Positions 54,587 to 62,710 of a stretch of DNA of 64,000 nt are shown here, piece by piece (position 1 is the stretch's first letter; each line of letters starts with the position of its first letter). The notes beneath the pieces are model-generated. The model saw only the letters and a list, made by a program, of their open reading frames with translations, searched no databases and was not told the DNA's origin. The stretch covers positions 434,001-498,000 of the forward strand of contig NZ_OCMF01000002.1 of assembly GCF_900215295.1 (NCBI RefSeq), read 5' to 3'. The position numbers and the translations under genes were made by a program. This DNA is from Salinimicrobium sediminis (GTDB taxonomy: Bacteria > Bacteroidota > Bacteroidia > Flavobacteriales > Flavobacteriaceae).

Positions 54587-54613
54587 AAAAGGCTGCCCCT
54601 CGGGCAGCCTTTT
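54587..54613. terminator. Terminator between two convergent small genes
   Basis: AAAAGGCTGCCC pairs with GGGCAGCCTTTT around a 3-base loop. It serves the 95-residue gene on plus and the 35-residue gene on minus. Confidence 0.78.
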
Positions 54614-54632
54614 CAGTTTTATCAGATAAGGA

Positions 54633-54740
54633 TTAAGATCGGTTTTTCTTCTTGGCTGCCTTTGCAGCACGTTTCTCTTTAAGGCTCAGCACAGGTTCTT
54701 TCTTTGCTGAATTCTTGGAGGGAGATTTTTCTTTTGGCAT
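54633..54740 (-). CDS. Very small basic protein (35 aa)
   Basis: An ATG at 54740 gives a 35-residue Lys-rich protein: MPKEKSPSKNSAKKEP, a VLSL turn and KEKRAAKAAKKKNRS. Tails of the LKEKRAAKAAKK type recur in small conserved proteins of many bacteria. A shared terminator lies just downstream, and it converges with the 95-residue gene. It may bind RNA or the ribosome. Confidence 0.5.
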   Translation of the reverse strand: MPKEKSPSKNSAKKEPVLSLKEKRAAKAAKKKNRS

Positions 54741-54835
54741 GATTTCCAGTTTTTTAAATACCAGATAAAAGTAGTAAAAGGATTGACACGGAAATGAGGA
54801 GAAGACAAATTATTTTCTATAAGAGCAACAAAAAA

Positions 54836-54870
54836 AATACCTGCCAAAAAGGAGATTTTTGGCAGGTATT
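54836..54870 (-). terminator. Terminator after lpdA
   Basis: Fifteen-base perfect arms (54836-54850, 54856-54870) around a 5-base loop; on the minus strand the stem is followed by TTTTTTTTG. It lies 20 bp past the lpdA stop. Confidence 0.84.
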
Positions 54871-54890
54871 GCATTTGTGCTTTTCTAATT

Positions 54891-56297
54891 TTATATATGG
54901 ATCGGCCGGTTATCAGTCGCTGCAAGGGCAGCTTCTTTAACTGCTTCGGCATAAGTTGGATGTGCGTGGCTCATCCTGGAAATATCTTCGGCTGAAGCAC
55001 GGAATTCCATTGCGGTAACAGCTTCAGCAATAATATCGGCAGTTCTCGCACCAATCATATGCACCCCGAGTACTTCATCGGTGCTTTCATCTGATAGTAT
55101 CTTCACAAAACCATCTGTATCGCCACTGGCTCTTGATCTACCAAGGGCACGCATTGGGAATTTCCCTTCCTTATACTTCACTCCTTCTTCCTTCAATTGC
55201 TCTTCTGTCTTTCCAACTGCAGCAACCTCTGGCCAGGTATAAACCACTCCCGGAATAAGATTATAATTGATGTGTGGCTTTTGTCCGGCGATCACTTCGG
55301 CTACCAGAGTTCCTTCTTCCGAAGCTTTGTGCGCAAGCATTGGACCTTTTATCACATCTCCAATGGCATAGATATTCTTCACATTGGTTTGGAGATTTTC
55401 GTTCACCTCTACTCTACCGCGGTCGTCTATCTTTACTCCGGCGGCATCTGCCTTTAAACCTTCAGTATAAGGTTTTCTACCAACAGAAACCAGGCAGTAA
55501 TCTCCTTTGAACTCTACTTCCTTATCTTTCTTGTCTTTTGCCTTGATCACTACCTCGTCCCCGTTTCTTTCAACAGCATTCACCTGGTGAGAAACATAGA
55601 ACTTCATTCCCTGTTTCTTCAAAGATTTAGTAAGCTCCTTGGAAAGGGCGGCATCCATAGTCGGGATGATCCTATCCATATATTCCACTACAGAAACTTC
55701 TGCTCCCAGTCGCATATAGACCTGGCCCAATTCAAGACCAATCACTCCACCACCAATGATCACAAGATGTTTTGGAACTTCTTTCATCTTAAGAGCTTCG
55801 GTAGAGGTGATCACCCGCTCTTTATCAAGTTTTATAAAAGGCAGGCTTGCAGGTTTGGAACCTGTAGCTATAATGATCTGTTTTGCTTCGATGGTTTCAG
55901 GTTCACCTTCAGACTTTGCGATTTCAATATGAGTTTCGTCTTTGAAAGAACCAATACCTTCAAAAACATCGATCTTATTCTTGTTCATGAGGAATTTTAT
56001 ACCGTCAACCGTTTGATTGACCACAGATTCCTTTCGCTCAATCATTTTCTGAAGGTTCAACTTCACTTCGCCGGTAAGCTCGATCCCGTGATCTTCAAAA
56101 TGTTTAACAGCATCCTCGTAGTGGTGAGAAGAATCAAGTAATGCCTTACTCGGGATACATCCCACGTTTAAACAAGTGCCGCCAAGGCTGGAATATTTTT
56201 CTATAAGTGCAGTTTTCATTCCCAGCTGGGCGCAGCGAATTGCAGCTACATAACCTCCCGGCCCGGAACCTATTACAGCAACATCATATGTGCTCAT
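54891..56297 (-). CDS. lpdA: Dihydrolipoyl dehydrogenase (E3)
   Basis: The 468-residue flavoenzyme reoxidises dihydrolipoamide in the 2-oxoacid dehydrogenase and glycine cleavage complexes. The FAD fold is VAVIGSGPGGYVAAIRCAQL, the redox Cys42/Cys47 lie in GGTCLNVGCIPSKALL, the NAD fold is LVIIGGGVIGLELGQVY, and the C-terminal HPTYAEAVKEA supplies the active-site His and Glu. It is transcribed alone from one of two candidate -7 boxes upstream. Confidence 0.96.
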   Translation of the reverse strand: MSTYDVAVIGSGPGGYVAAIRCAQLGMKTALIEKYSSLGGTCLNVGCIPSKALLDSSHHYEDAVKHFEDHGIELTGEVKLNLQKMIERKESVVNQTVDGIKFLMNKNKIDVFEGIGSFKDETHIEIAKSEGEPETIEAKQIIIATGSKPASLPFIKLDKERVITSTEALKMKEVPKHLVIIGGGVIGLELGQVYMRLGAEVSVVEYMDRIIPTMDAALSKELTKSLKKQGMKFYVSHQVNAVERNGDEVVIKAKDKKDKEVEFKGDYCLVSVGRKPYTEGLKADAAGVKIDDRGRVEVNENLQTNVKNIYAIGDVIKGPMLAHKASEEGTLVAEVIAGQKPHINYNLIPGVVYTWPEVAAVGKTEEQLKEEGVKYKEGKFPMRALGRSRASGDTDGFVKILSDESTDEVLGVHMIGARTADIIAEAVTAMEFRASAEDISRMSHAHPTYAEAVKEAALAATDNRPIHI

Positions 56298-56333
56298 AAG
56301 TATGTTTTTTTGTTGATTTTTTTAAAAGAGTAA

Positions 56334-56362
56334 CAAAAGTACGACTATTAATAACAAATATA
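56334..56362 (-). promoter_or_regulatory. Two candidate -7 boxes for lpdA
   Basis: TACTTTTG (56341-56334) and TATATTTG (56362-56355) both match TAnnTTTG exactly on the minus strand, 37 and 58 bp before the ATG. Tandem starts are possible. Confidence 0.5.
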
Positions 56363-56460
56363 AAAAGTAGTGAGTATTGAGAAGCTGTAAGGTGCGGGTT
56401 ACGAAATCACAAGTACAGGCACTAAATTCTAAGCACCAAATTCCAATTTTTCAGCGCCAG

Positions 56461-56495
56461 AACCTTAAACCTTAAATTTTAAACCTTGAACCCTT
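56461..56495 (-). repeat. Heptamer repeat array after the lrp stop codon
   Basis: Five imperfect 7-base units (AAGGTTT-like when read on the minus strand) directly follow the Lrp-family stop at 56496. Units are degenerate. The same family occurs at 58309-58392 and at 63940-63981. Confidence 0.6.
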
Positions 56496-56954
56496 TTAAA
56501 TATTTAAAGCCGTTGTATTTTTTACCGGACTTATAACAAAGGTACTTTGGGTGCTGCCAATATGGTCGAGAGCGGTAAGCTTGTTAAGCATAAATTCCCG
56601 GTAAGCTTCCATATCTTTTACCATGACCTTAAGGATATAGTCATATTCCCCGCTCACATGAAAGACTTCTAATACTTCGGTTAGTTTTGCTACCTGACTT
56701 TCAAACCGGGTTACATTGCCTTTGGTATGCTGAACGAGTTTGATCTGGCAAAAAGCAGTAAAGGAGCGCTCCACTTTTTCAGGTTTTACAAGGGCAACAT
56801 ATTTAGAGATCACTCCGTTCCTTTCCAATTTTCGTATCCGTTCATATACCGCGGTTACAGAGAGCTGAAGCTTTGAAGCCAGTTCCTTGTTCGTCTTTTT
56901 TGAGTTCACCTGTAAAAGGCTGAGTAATTGTTGATCTACGGGATCGAGCTGCAT
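56496..56954 (-). CDS. Lrp/AsnC family transcriptional regulator
   Basis: The 152-residue regulator has an N-terminal winged helix (LDPVDQQLLSLLQVNSKKTN, then ELASKLQLSVTAVYERIRKL) and a C-terminal RAM ligand domain (VLEVFHVSGEYDYILKVMV). Such proteins respond to amino acids. It is divergent from a methionine-gamma-lyase-like gene, so methionine or a branched-chain amino acid is a likely effector. A 14-bp motif occurs once over its predicted transcription start and once nearer the lyase gene, pointing to autoregulation. Confidence 0.93.
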   Translation of the reverse strand: MQLDPVDQQLLSLLQVNSKKTNKELASKLQLSVTAVYERIRKLERNGVISKYVALVKPEKVERSFTAFCQIKLVQHTKGNVTRFESQVAKLTEVLEVFHVSGEYDYILKVMVKDMEAYREFMLNKLTALDHIGSTQSTFVISPVKNTTALNI

Positions 56955-56961
56955 CTGTTAA

Positions 56962-56975
56962 ATTTTCTATAAAAG
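56962..56975. promoter_or_regulatory. Putative Lrp operator, copy 1 (ATTTTCTATAAAAG)
   Basis: This 14-mer is repeated with one change at 57034-57047. It overlaps the predicted lrp transcription start (near 56974), the position expected for repression. Confidence 0.5.
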
Positions 56976-56980
56976 CTGTT

Positions 56981-57014
56981 CAAAAGTACGTTTTTCAGAA
57001 TAAATAAAGGCAAA
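56981..57014 (-). promoter_or_regulatory. Promoter of the Lrp-family gene (TTTG-22-TACTTTTG)
   Basis: TTTG (57014-57011) and an exact -7 box TACTTTTG (56988-56981) are separated by 22 bp on the minus strand, giving a leader of about 20 nt. Confidence 0.62.
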
Positions 57015-57033
57015 TATTGGCTCCTGTAGTTTT

Positions 57034-57047
57034 ATTTTCTACAAAAG
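57034..57047. promoter_or_regulatory. Putative Lrp operator, copy 2 (ATTTTCTACAAAAG)
   Basis: Matches copy 1 in 13 of 14 positions, 72 bp away in the same orientation, and lies inside an imperfect inverted repeat GCTCCTGTAG...CTACAAAAGGAGC (57020-57051). It is just upstream of the lyase promoter. Confidence 0.5.
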
Positions 57048-57057
57048 GAGCTTCTTA

Positions 57058-57088
57058 TTGATTTTTATCCTGAAGCACCTTTACTTTG
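57058..57088 (+). promoter_or_regulatory. Candidate promoter of the methionine-gamma-lyase-like gene
   Basis: TTG at 57058-57060 and TTACTTTG at 57081-57088 (7/8 match) are 20 bp apart, 22 bp before the ATG. Confidence 0.4.
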
Positions 57089-57110
57089 AGTAAACAAAAC
57101 CATATTCTCT

Positions 57111-58331
57111 ATGAAATTTAAACCAGCAGATAAGATCCAGGACCTCCAGTATTTTGGAGAGTTTGGAGGGGTAAACCCGAGTATATCCGATTCCTCCACC
57201 TACACCTTCCTTTCAGCAAAGACCATGTTTGACACCTTTGAAGGCAATGCAGAAGGTTGTTATTTATATTCGCGCCACTCCTCTCCTTCTAACCTGTACC
57301 TGGGAGAAGCCCTTGCAGCCATGGAAGGGACTGAAGCCGCCAATGTTGCCGCAAGCGGAATGGGCGCAATTACTCCGGTGTTGCTTCAGTTATGTCAGGC
57401 AGGCGATCATATCATTTCCAGCCGCACCATTTATGGTGGTACCTATGCTTTTTTGAAGAATTTCGCACCACGACTCAACATTAGCACCTCCTTTGTAGAT
57501 ATCACCAATCTTGAAAAAGTAGAAGCGGCAATTACTAAAAATACAAAAGTGCTCTACTGTGAAGCAGTTAGCAATCCATTACTTGAAGTAGCCGATCTTC
57601 CTGCACTCTCAAAAATTGCAAAAAAACACGGCCTTAAGTTAGTTGTAGATAACACATTCTCTCCTCTTGCTATTTCACCGGGAGCGATGGGCGCAGATGT
57701 CGTCATCCACAGTCTTACAAAATTTATCAACGGTTCCAGTGACACTGTGGGCGGAGTAACCTGCGGAACCCAGGAATTCATCAACGAACTGCGAAGCGTG
57801 AATGACGGTGCCAGTATGTTGCTTGGCCCCACAATGGACAGCCTTAGAGCTGCTTCCATCCTTAAGAACCTGCGCACCCTGCACATTCGTATCAAACAAC
57901 ACAGCCATAATGCAATGTACCTGGCCGAAAAATTTGAACAGGATGGACTGCGAACAGTTTATCCCGGGCTTAAAAGCCATCCGGGTCATGAATTGTATAA
58001 AAGCATGATGAATGAGGAATATGGATTTGGCGGAATGCTGGTTGTAGACGCAGGTTCCCTGGATAAAGCAAACGCTTTAATGGAATTGATGCAGGACAGG
58101 AACCTGGGATACCTTGCGGTGAGTTTAGGCTTTTACAAAACCCTTTTCAGCGCACCGGGAACTTCCACCTCTTCAGAAATTCCTGAAGAAGAACAAAAAG
58201 AAATGGGCTTGACAGACGGGATCATCAGAATGTCCATTGGCCTCGATAATGACATCGAACGCACCTACAACATGATGAAGGACTGCATGAAGGAAATAGG
58301 AATTCTTGAAGGTTCAAGGTCTAAGGTTTAA
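57111..58331 (+). CDS. Cys/Met metabolism PLP enzyme, methionine gamma-lyase-like
   Basis: The 406-residue PLP enzyme belongs to the trans-sulfuration family. The tetramer-interface YLYSRHSSPSNLYLGEALAA block (51-70), the phosphate-site ASGMGAI, VVDNTFSPLAISPGAMGADV and the PLP Lys204 in VIHSLTKFING are all present. Activity could be methionine gamma-lyase (methanethiol, ammonia and 2-oxobutyrate) or cystathionine lyase/synthase. The divergent Lrp gene favours catabolism. The last codons (GSRSKV and stop) are encoded by a heptamer repeat, so the natural C-terminus may have ended at about EIGILE. Confidence 0.9.
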   Translation: MKFKPADKIQDLQYFGEFGGVNPSISDSSTYTFLSAKTMFDTFEGNAEGCYLYSRHSSPSNLYLGEALAAMEGTEAANVAASGMGAITPVLLQLCQAGDHIISSRTIYGGTYAFLKNFAPRLNISTSFVDITNLEKVEAAITKNTKVLYCEAVSNPLLEVADLPALSKIAKKHGLKLVVDNTFSPLAISPGAMGADVVIHSLTKFINGSSDTVGGVTCGTQEFINELRSVNDGASMLLGPTMDSLRAASILKNLRTLHIRIKQHSHNAMYLAEKFEQDGLRTVYPGLKSHPGHELYKSMMNEEYGFGGMLVVDAGSLDKANALMELMQDRNLGYLAVSLGFYKTLFSAPGTSTSSEIPEEEQKEMGLTDGIIRMSIGLDNDIERTYNMMKDCMKEIGILEGSRSKV

Positions 58332-58392
58332 GGTTTAAGGTTTAAAGTTTAAGGTCTGAACTCATAACTCATAACTCATAACTCATAACTTA
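58309..58392 (+). repeat. Two-part heptamer repeat array (12 units)
   Basis: Seven units of AAGGTTT type (58309-58357) are followed by five units of TAACTCA type (58358-58392), all in exact 7-base register. The first units encode the C-terminus and stop codon of the lyase gene. Related arrays are at 56461-56495 (minus) and 63940-63981. Confidence 0.85.
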
Positions 58393-58436
58393 AAAAGAAA
58401 GGTTCCAAAAAGGACATTTTTGGAACCTTTCTTTTT
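58392..58436 (+). terminator. Strong terminator after the lyase gene
   Basis: A 20-base perfect stem (58392-58411 with 58417-58436) around GGACA, rich in A on the left and T on the right with a GGTTCC core. It follows the heptamer array directly and is likely active in both directions. Confidence 0.85.
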
Positions 58437-58467
58437 TATTTTTCTTTAATAGCCGTTCCCGAATCTT

Positions 58468-58475
58468 TATATTTG
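58468..58475 (+). promoter_or_regulatory. -7 box TATATTTG for deoC-deoD
   Basis: Exact TAnnTTTG match about 94 bp before the deoC ATG. It implies a leader of nearly 90 nt containing short hairpins (CTGCT...AGCAG). Confidence 0.5.
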
Positions 58476-58569
58476 CGAGGTTTTGCTCTTCAGAAAAAGA
58501 TTCTGCTTTTATTGAGCAGAGTCATGAAATGAGCAATCCTTTTTATTCAATTTTACAAAAACATAATTC

Positions 58570-59223
58570 ATGATTGAAATCAATAAATATATCGATCACA
58601 CGATACTAAAAGCTACGGCCACCGAGGAGGATATCATTCAGCTTTGCAAGGAAGCTGTGGAATATGACTTCTTTTCGGTCTGCGTGAACAGCGGGTATGT
58701 ATCCCTGGCTAAAAAAAATCTTTCAGGATCTAATGTGAAGGTTTGTACTGTAGTAGGTTTTCCGTTAGGCGCAATGTCTACCGCTGCAAAAGTCTTTGAA
58801 GCTACCAAAGCTCTGGAAGATGGTGCCGAAGAAGTTGACATGGTGATCAACATTGGAGAACTTAAATCAAAGAACTTCCAAAAGGTAGAAGAGGAAATAG
58901 CTGAAATCAAAAAAGCCATTGGAGATAAGGTACTAAAAGTGATCATCGAAACCTGTTATCTCACCCCCGAAGAAATAGTTGAAGCCAGTGAACTTGCAGT
59001 AAAGGCAAAGGCAGATTTTGTAAAGACCTCCACCGGATTTGGAAATGATGGCGCAAGATTGGAAAATATTGAGCTTATGAAAAATGCGGTGATTGGACAG
59101 GCAAAACTTAAGGCATCCGGCGGAATCAAAAATTTAGACACAGCCCTCTCATATATTGAAGCAGGTGTAGAAAGAATAGGCACCTCTTCGGGAGTATCAA
59201 TTGTAAACGAATTAAATAAATGA
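58570..59223 (+). CDS. deoC: Deoxyribose-phosphate aldolase
   Basis: This 217-residue class I aldolase splits 2-deoxyribose-5-phosphate into glyceraldehyde-3-phosphate and acetaldehyde. The Schiff-base Lys152 lies in [39 protein letters not shown] and [12 protein letters not shown] are canonical. It overlaps deoD by 4 bp (ATGA), forming a deoxynucleoside salvage pair. Confidence 0.96.
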   Translation: MIEINKYIDHTILKATATEEDIIQLCKEAVEYDFFSVCVNSGYVSLAKKNLSGSNVKVCTVVGFPLGAMSTAAKVFEATKALEDGAEEVDMVINIGELKSKNFQKVEEEIAEIKKAIGDKVLKVIIETCYLTPEEIVEASELAVKAKADFVKTSTGFGNDGARLENIELMKNAVIGQAKLKASGGIKNLDTALSYIEAGVERIGTSSGVSIVNELNK

Positions 59224-59918
59224 GCATTCACATTGGCGCCAAAAAAGGCGATATAGCAGAAACAGTTTTATTACCGGGAGATCCTTTAAGGGCAAAATGG
59301 ATAGCAGAGACCTATCTGGAAGATATCACATGTTACAATAAGGTGCGGAACATGTTTGGGTACACGGGTACCTACAAGGGCCGCAGAATTTCAGTTCAGG
59401 GTACAGGAATGGGAGTTCCTTCAATTTCCATTTATGCCCATGAGTTGATCAATGAGTTCAACGTAAAAAATCTTATTCGGGTAGGCAGCGCAGGATCTTA
59501 TCAAAAACACATAAAGATCAGGGATATCGTAATTGCCATGGCGGCATCTTCAACTTCAGGTATTAATCAGGCGAGGTTCCAGGGAGCTGATTTTGCTCCT
59601 ACTGCCAGTTTTAACCTTTTTCAACAGGCTATTGAAAAAGCAAAAGAAAAGGGGATTGAAGTCAAAGCGGGAAATGTGTTGACCAGCGATGAGTTCTACG
59701 CAGATGAATTCGAATCTTACCAGATGTGGTCAAAGTTTGGAGTGCTCTGTGTTGAAATGGAATCTTCAGGTCTTTACACCATTGCCGCGAAACATAAGGT
59801 AAATGCACTTTCTCTGTTGACCATTTCAGATTCTTTGGTGACGGGAGAAAAAACTACTACCGAAGAAAGGGAAAAGACCTTTGGGGGAATGGTAGAAATT
59901 GCTCTTGAATTAGGATAA
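59220..59918 (+). CDS. deoD: Purine-nucleoside phosphorylase DeoD type
   Basis: The 232-residue hexameric-type enzyme phosphorolyses purine (deoxy)nucleosides. Motifs are [20 protein letters not shown], the phosphate-site RVGSAGSYQ, and the base/ribose-site [16 protein letters not shown], with catalytic Asp in [10 protein letters not shown]. With DeoC it converts deoxynucleosides to central metabolites. It is followed by a terminator. Confidence 0.95.
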   Translation: MSIHIGAKKGDIAETVLLPGDPLRAKWIAETYLEDITCYNKVRNMFGYTGTYKGRRISVQGTGMGVPSISIYAHELINEFNVKNLIRVGSAGSYQKHIKIRDIVIAMAASSTSGINQARFQGADFAPTASFNLFQQAIEKAKEKGIEVKAGNVLTSDEFYADEFESYQMWSKFGVLCVEMESSGLYTIAAKHKVNALSLLTISDSLVTGEKTTTEEREKTFGGMVEIALELG

Positions 59919-59940
59919 ATTCAGCCGACAAAAATTTTTT

Positions 59941-59971
59941 AAGCGGAAATTCTTCAGCAGGATTTCCGCTT
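59941..59971 (+). terminator. Terminator after deoD
   Basis: AAGCGGAAAT pairs with ATTTCCGCTT around 11 bases, then TTTTTTGC. It lies 22 bp past the deoD stop. Confidence 0.78.
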
Positions 59972-60119
59972 TTTTTTGCTTCCGAAGCTGTAAAAGCTCG
60001 ATACAGGGAAGTTTTTTATGTTTAAAAGAGGCATAAACCGGTTAACAATTGAACGGGTAACTTTTAACTTTTACTTAAATATCGTAACATTACAGCCTCA
60101 TAAAATTATCCCCCCTTAA

Positions 60120-61598
60120 ATGGAAGACGAAAAATTTATTGAAGACACCAAAATTGTAGAAAATCGGGAGTTGAATATTTGGGAAGCACTTTTTCCCGTT
60201 TTTGCCCTTATTGGGATGCTTGCCTATAACGTATTTGTCTATGGTGACGACTCTTTAAGCGGTTCAAACCAGTTTATTTTACTTCTTGGAGGCGCAGTTG
60301 CAGCAATAGTTGGACTTTTCAATAAAGTCTCCTTCGACACCATGATCGAGGAGGTCGCAAACAACATCAAATCCACAACCGGTGCTATTCTTATTCTTTT
60401 AATGGTAGGATCTCTTGCCGGCACCTGGCTCATTAGCGGGATCATTCCCACGATGATCTACTATGGATTACAGATCCTTAATCCAACCATCTTTTTGGCA
60501 GCGACTGTAATTATATGTTCGGTTATTTCAGTGGCAACCGGAAGCAGCTGGACCACATCGGCCACTGTTGGTATAGCTTTGATCGGAATAGCCGAAGCAC
60601 TGGGAATTTCTGTTGGCATGACGGCAGGGGCAATTCTTTCCGGAGCCTATTTTGGAGATAAGATGTCTCCGTTGAGTGACACCACTAACCTTGCTCCCGC
60701 CATGGCAGGCACAGACCTTTTCACCCACATACGGTATATGACCTTGACCACAGTTCCTACAATAACTATAACGCTCCTGGTATTTATCATCTTAGGATTT
60801 ACTATAGAACCATCGGGCACTGCAGATACGGCTGCCATTTTAAGCTCAATAGAATCTGCTTTTAATATTAGTGGGTGGTTATTTGTGGTACCTGCATTGG
60901 TGATACTTCTCATTGTTAAAAAAACTTCCCCATTGATCGCGCTCTTACTGGGAACCTTACTTGGTGCTGCAGCTGCTGTGATCTTTCAGCCAGATGTAGT
61001 CGCTGCTGTAGCGGGATATGACAACCTTTCTTTTGAAGCAGCCTACGTAGGGCTCATGAATTCTATTACGGTAGAAACTTCTATTACAACAGATAATGCG
61101 CAGTTGAATGACCTTTTCTCTTCAGGAGGAATGTCCGGGATGCTGGGAACCATCTGGTTGATCATTTGTGCCATGGTATTTGGAGGAATCATGGATGCCA
61201 TAGGTGCCCTTGCTACAATCAGTAAAGCACTGCTGAATTTATTTCATACCACCTTCGGACTTTTTGCCAGTACCGTATTAAGTTGTATCACCTTGAATGC
61301 AACTGCTTCAGACCAATATCTGGCGATCGTAGTTCCCGGAAAAATGTTTGCAAAAGCCTACAGAGACAAAGGCCTGGCGCCGGAAAACCTGAGTAGGTCG
61401 TTAGAAGATTCCGGTACGGTGACTTCAGTATTGATTCCGTGGAATACTTGTGGAGCCTATCATAGCGGGGTGCTCGGGGTGCCTGTAGCATCTTATTTTG
61501 TTTATGCTATCTTTAATTACCTGAGTCCTTTTATGACGCTTTTATATGCGGCGTTCAATATTAAAATAAAGCAGTTGGCGGTCAAAACCACCGCTTAA
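60120..61598 (+). CDS. nhaC: NhaC-type Na+/H+ antiporter
   Basis: The 492-residue inner-membrane protein has about 12 helices. Family motifs include SVATGSSWTTSATVGIALIG, GAILSGAYFGDKMSPLSDTT and VTSVLIPWNTCGAYHSGVLG. It exports sodium (or acts as a malate/lactate-sodium exchanger, a known NhaC variant). The start MEDEKFIEDTK is cytosolic. It ends at a hairpin just upstream of the peroxiredoxin operon. Confidence 0.9.
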   Translation: MEDEKFIEDTKIVENRELNIWEALFPVFALIGMLAYNVFVYGDDSLSGSNQFILLLGGAVAAIVGLFNKVSFDTMIEEVANNIKSTTGAILILLMVGSLAGTWLISGIIPTMIYYGLQILNPTIFLAATVIICSVISVATGSSWTTSATVGIALIGIAEALGISVGMTAGAILSGAYFGDKMSPLSDTTNLAPAMAGTDLFTHIRYMTLTTVPTITITLLVFIILGFTIEPSGTADTAAILSSIESAFNISGWLFVVPALVILLIVKKTSPLIALLLGTLLGAAAAVIFQPDVVAAVAGYDNLSFEAAYVGLMNSITVETSITTDNAQLNDLFSSGGMSGMLGTIWLIICAMVFGGIMDAIGALATISKALLNLFHTTFGLFASTVLSCITLNATASDQYLAIVVPGKMFAKAYRDKGLAPENLSRSLEDSGTVTSVLIPWNTCGAYHSGVLGVPVASYFVYAIFNYLSPFMTLLYAAFNIKIKQLAVKTTA

Positions 61599-61668
61599 AT
61601 AAGTAAAGATTATAGATTAATCAAATAGTTATAGTCAAAACCTATTTGTTGATAAAAAATAAAGATTT

Positions 61669-61687
61669 ACGGCCCTTCTCGGGCCGT
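61669..61687 (+). terminator. Terminator after nhaC
   Basis: ACGGCCC pairs with GGGCCGT around TTCTC, followed by TCTTTGTTTTT. The T-rich tail runs into the promoter of the next operon. Confidence 0.7.
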
Positions 61688-61697
61688 TCTTTGTTTT

Positions 61698-61705
61698 TAT
61701 CTTTG
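61698..61705 (+). promoter_or_regulatory. -7 box TATCTTTG of the peroxiredoxin operon
   Basis: Exact TAnnTTTG match 39 bp before the peroxiredoxin ATG. An inverted repeat CAAATAG...CTATTTG lies upstream (61622-61648) and could bind a regulator. Confidence 0.52.
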
Positions 61706-61744
61706 CATCAAATTCTAATAATAACTACAAAAACTTAAATAACT

Positions 61745-62383
61745 ATGGCATTAGTAGGTAAAAAATTCCCGAATCTTCAAGTGAACGCAATGAACGACAT
61801 GGGAGACACATTCAAAATCAACGTTTTTGAGGAAGCTAAGAATAATGCAAAAAAAGTTTTGCTTTTTTGGTATCCTAAAGACTTCACTTTTGTTTGTCCT
61901 ACAGAACTACATGCTTTCCAGGAAGCATTATCTGAATTTGAAAAAAGAAATGTAATGGTGATAGGAGCTTCATGTGATACTCCCGAGGTTCATTTTGCAT
62001 GGCTAAATACTCCAAAAGACGAGGGAGGAATTGAAGGTGTAACATACCCGATACTTGCAGATTCTAACAGAAACCTGGCAAATCAGCTTGGGATCCTTGA
62101 TATCACCAATGAGAACTATAATGAAGAAACAGGAATTTACACTGTGGAAGGTGACAACGTAACTTACCGCGCCACTTACCTTATTGATGAGGAAGGAACA
62201 GTTTTCCATGAAGGGATCAACCATATGCCTCTTGGAAGAAATGTGAAGGAATTTATTCGTTTGATCGATGCTTACTCTCACGTACAAGAAAAAGGTGAGG
62301 TATGTCCTGCAAACTGGGAAGAAGGTAAAGAAGCTATGAACGCTAATCGTCAGGGAGTTGCTTCTTACCTAAGTTCTAATTAA
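61745..62383 (+). CDS. AhpC/Prx1-type 2-Cys peroxiredoxin
   Basis: The 212-residue peroxiredoxin reduces hydrogen peroxide and organic peroxides. The peroxidatic Cys51 lies in KDFTFVCPTELHAF and the resolving Cys187 in GEVCPANWEEG, so it is a typical 2-Cys dimer enzyme. The ATG gives MALVGKKFPNLQ. It heads an operon with a thioredoxin-like gene 15 bp downstream, the likely electron donor, and a DUF6952 gene. No ahpF is adjacent. Confidence 0.93.
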   Translation: MALVGKKFPNLQVNAMNDMGDTFKINVFEEAKNNAKKVLLFWYPKDFTFVCPTELHAFQEALSEFEKRNVMVIGASCDTPEVHFAWLNTPKDEGGIEGVTYPILADSNRNLANQLGILDITNENYNEETGIYTVEGDNVTYRATYLIDEEGTVFHEGINHMPLGRNVKEFIRLIDAYSHVQEKGEVCPANWEEGKEAMNANRQGVASYLSSN

Positions 62384-62398
62384 AAAAAGGATTTGGAA

Positions 62399-62710
62399 AT
62401 GGAAGAATTAAAGAATGATAACCTGGCCGAAATGGTCGCAGAAAATGAAACAGTAGTTGTCCAGTATATGGCCGGCTGGTGTGGAAACTGCAGAGTCATG
62501 AAGCCAAAGTTTAAAAAACTTGCTGCCGAAAACCAGAACGCAACGTTTTTACTGGTGGATGCTGAAAAGTATCCTGAGTCAAGAAAACTGGCAAAGGTTG
62601 ATAATTTACCGACTTTTGCAACTTTTAAGAACGGGCAACTGGTGAATCAGGTACAAACGAACAAATTTGAACTTTTAAAAGACTTAGTCAATGAAGTTAC
62701 CAGTAATTAG
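62399..62710 (+). CDS. Thioredoxin-family protein with CGNC active site
   Basis: This 103-residue cytoplasmic thioredoxin has the active site AGWCGNCRVMKPKF (Pro of CGPC replaced by Asn) and the cis-Pro in DNLPTFATF. An Asn there should change redox potential. I use the ATG at 62399; an in-frame TTG two codons earlier is less likely. It probably recycles the peroxiredoxin encoded just upstream. It overlaps the DUF6952 gene by 20 bp. Confidence 0.88.
   Translation: MEELKNDNLAEMVAENETVVVQYMAGWCGNCRVMKPKFKKLAAENQNATFLLVDAEKYPESRKLAKVDNLPTFATFKNGQLVNQVQTNKFELLKDLVNEVTSN

Noticed and set aside
55587-56141. 184-codon plus-strand frame
   Set aside because: Antisense to lpdA with Phe/His-rich low-information content.
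58309-58392. CRISPR-like periodic array
   Set aside because: Units are 7 bases with no spacers and no cas genes nearby; it is a simple tandem repeat.
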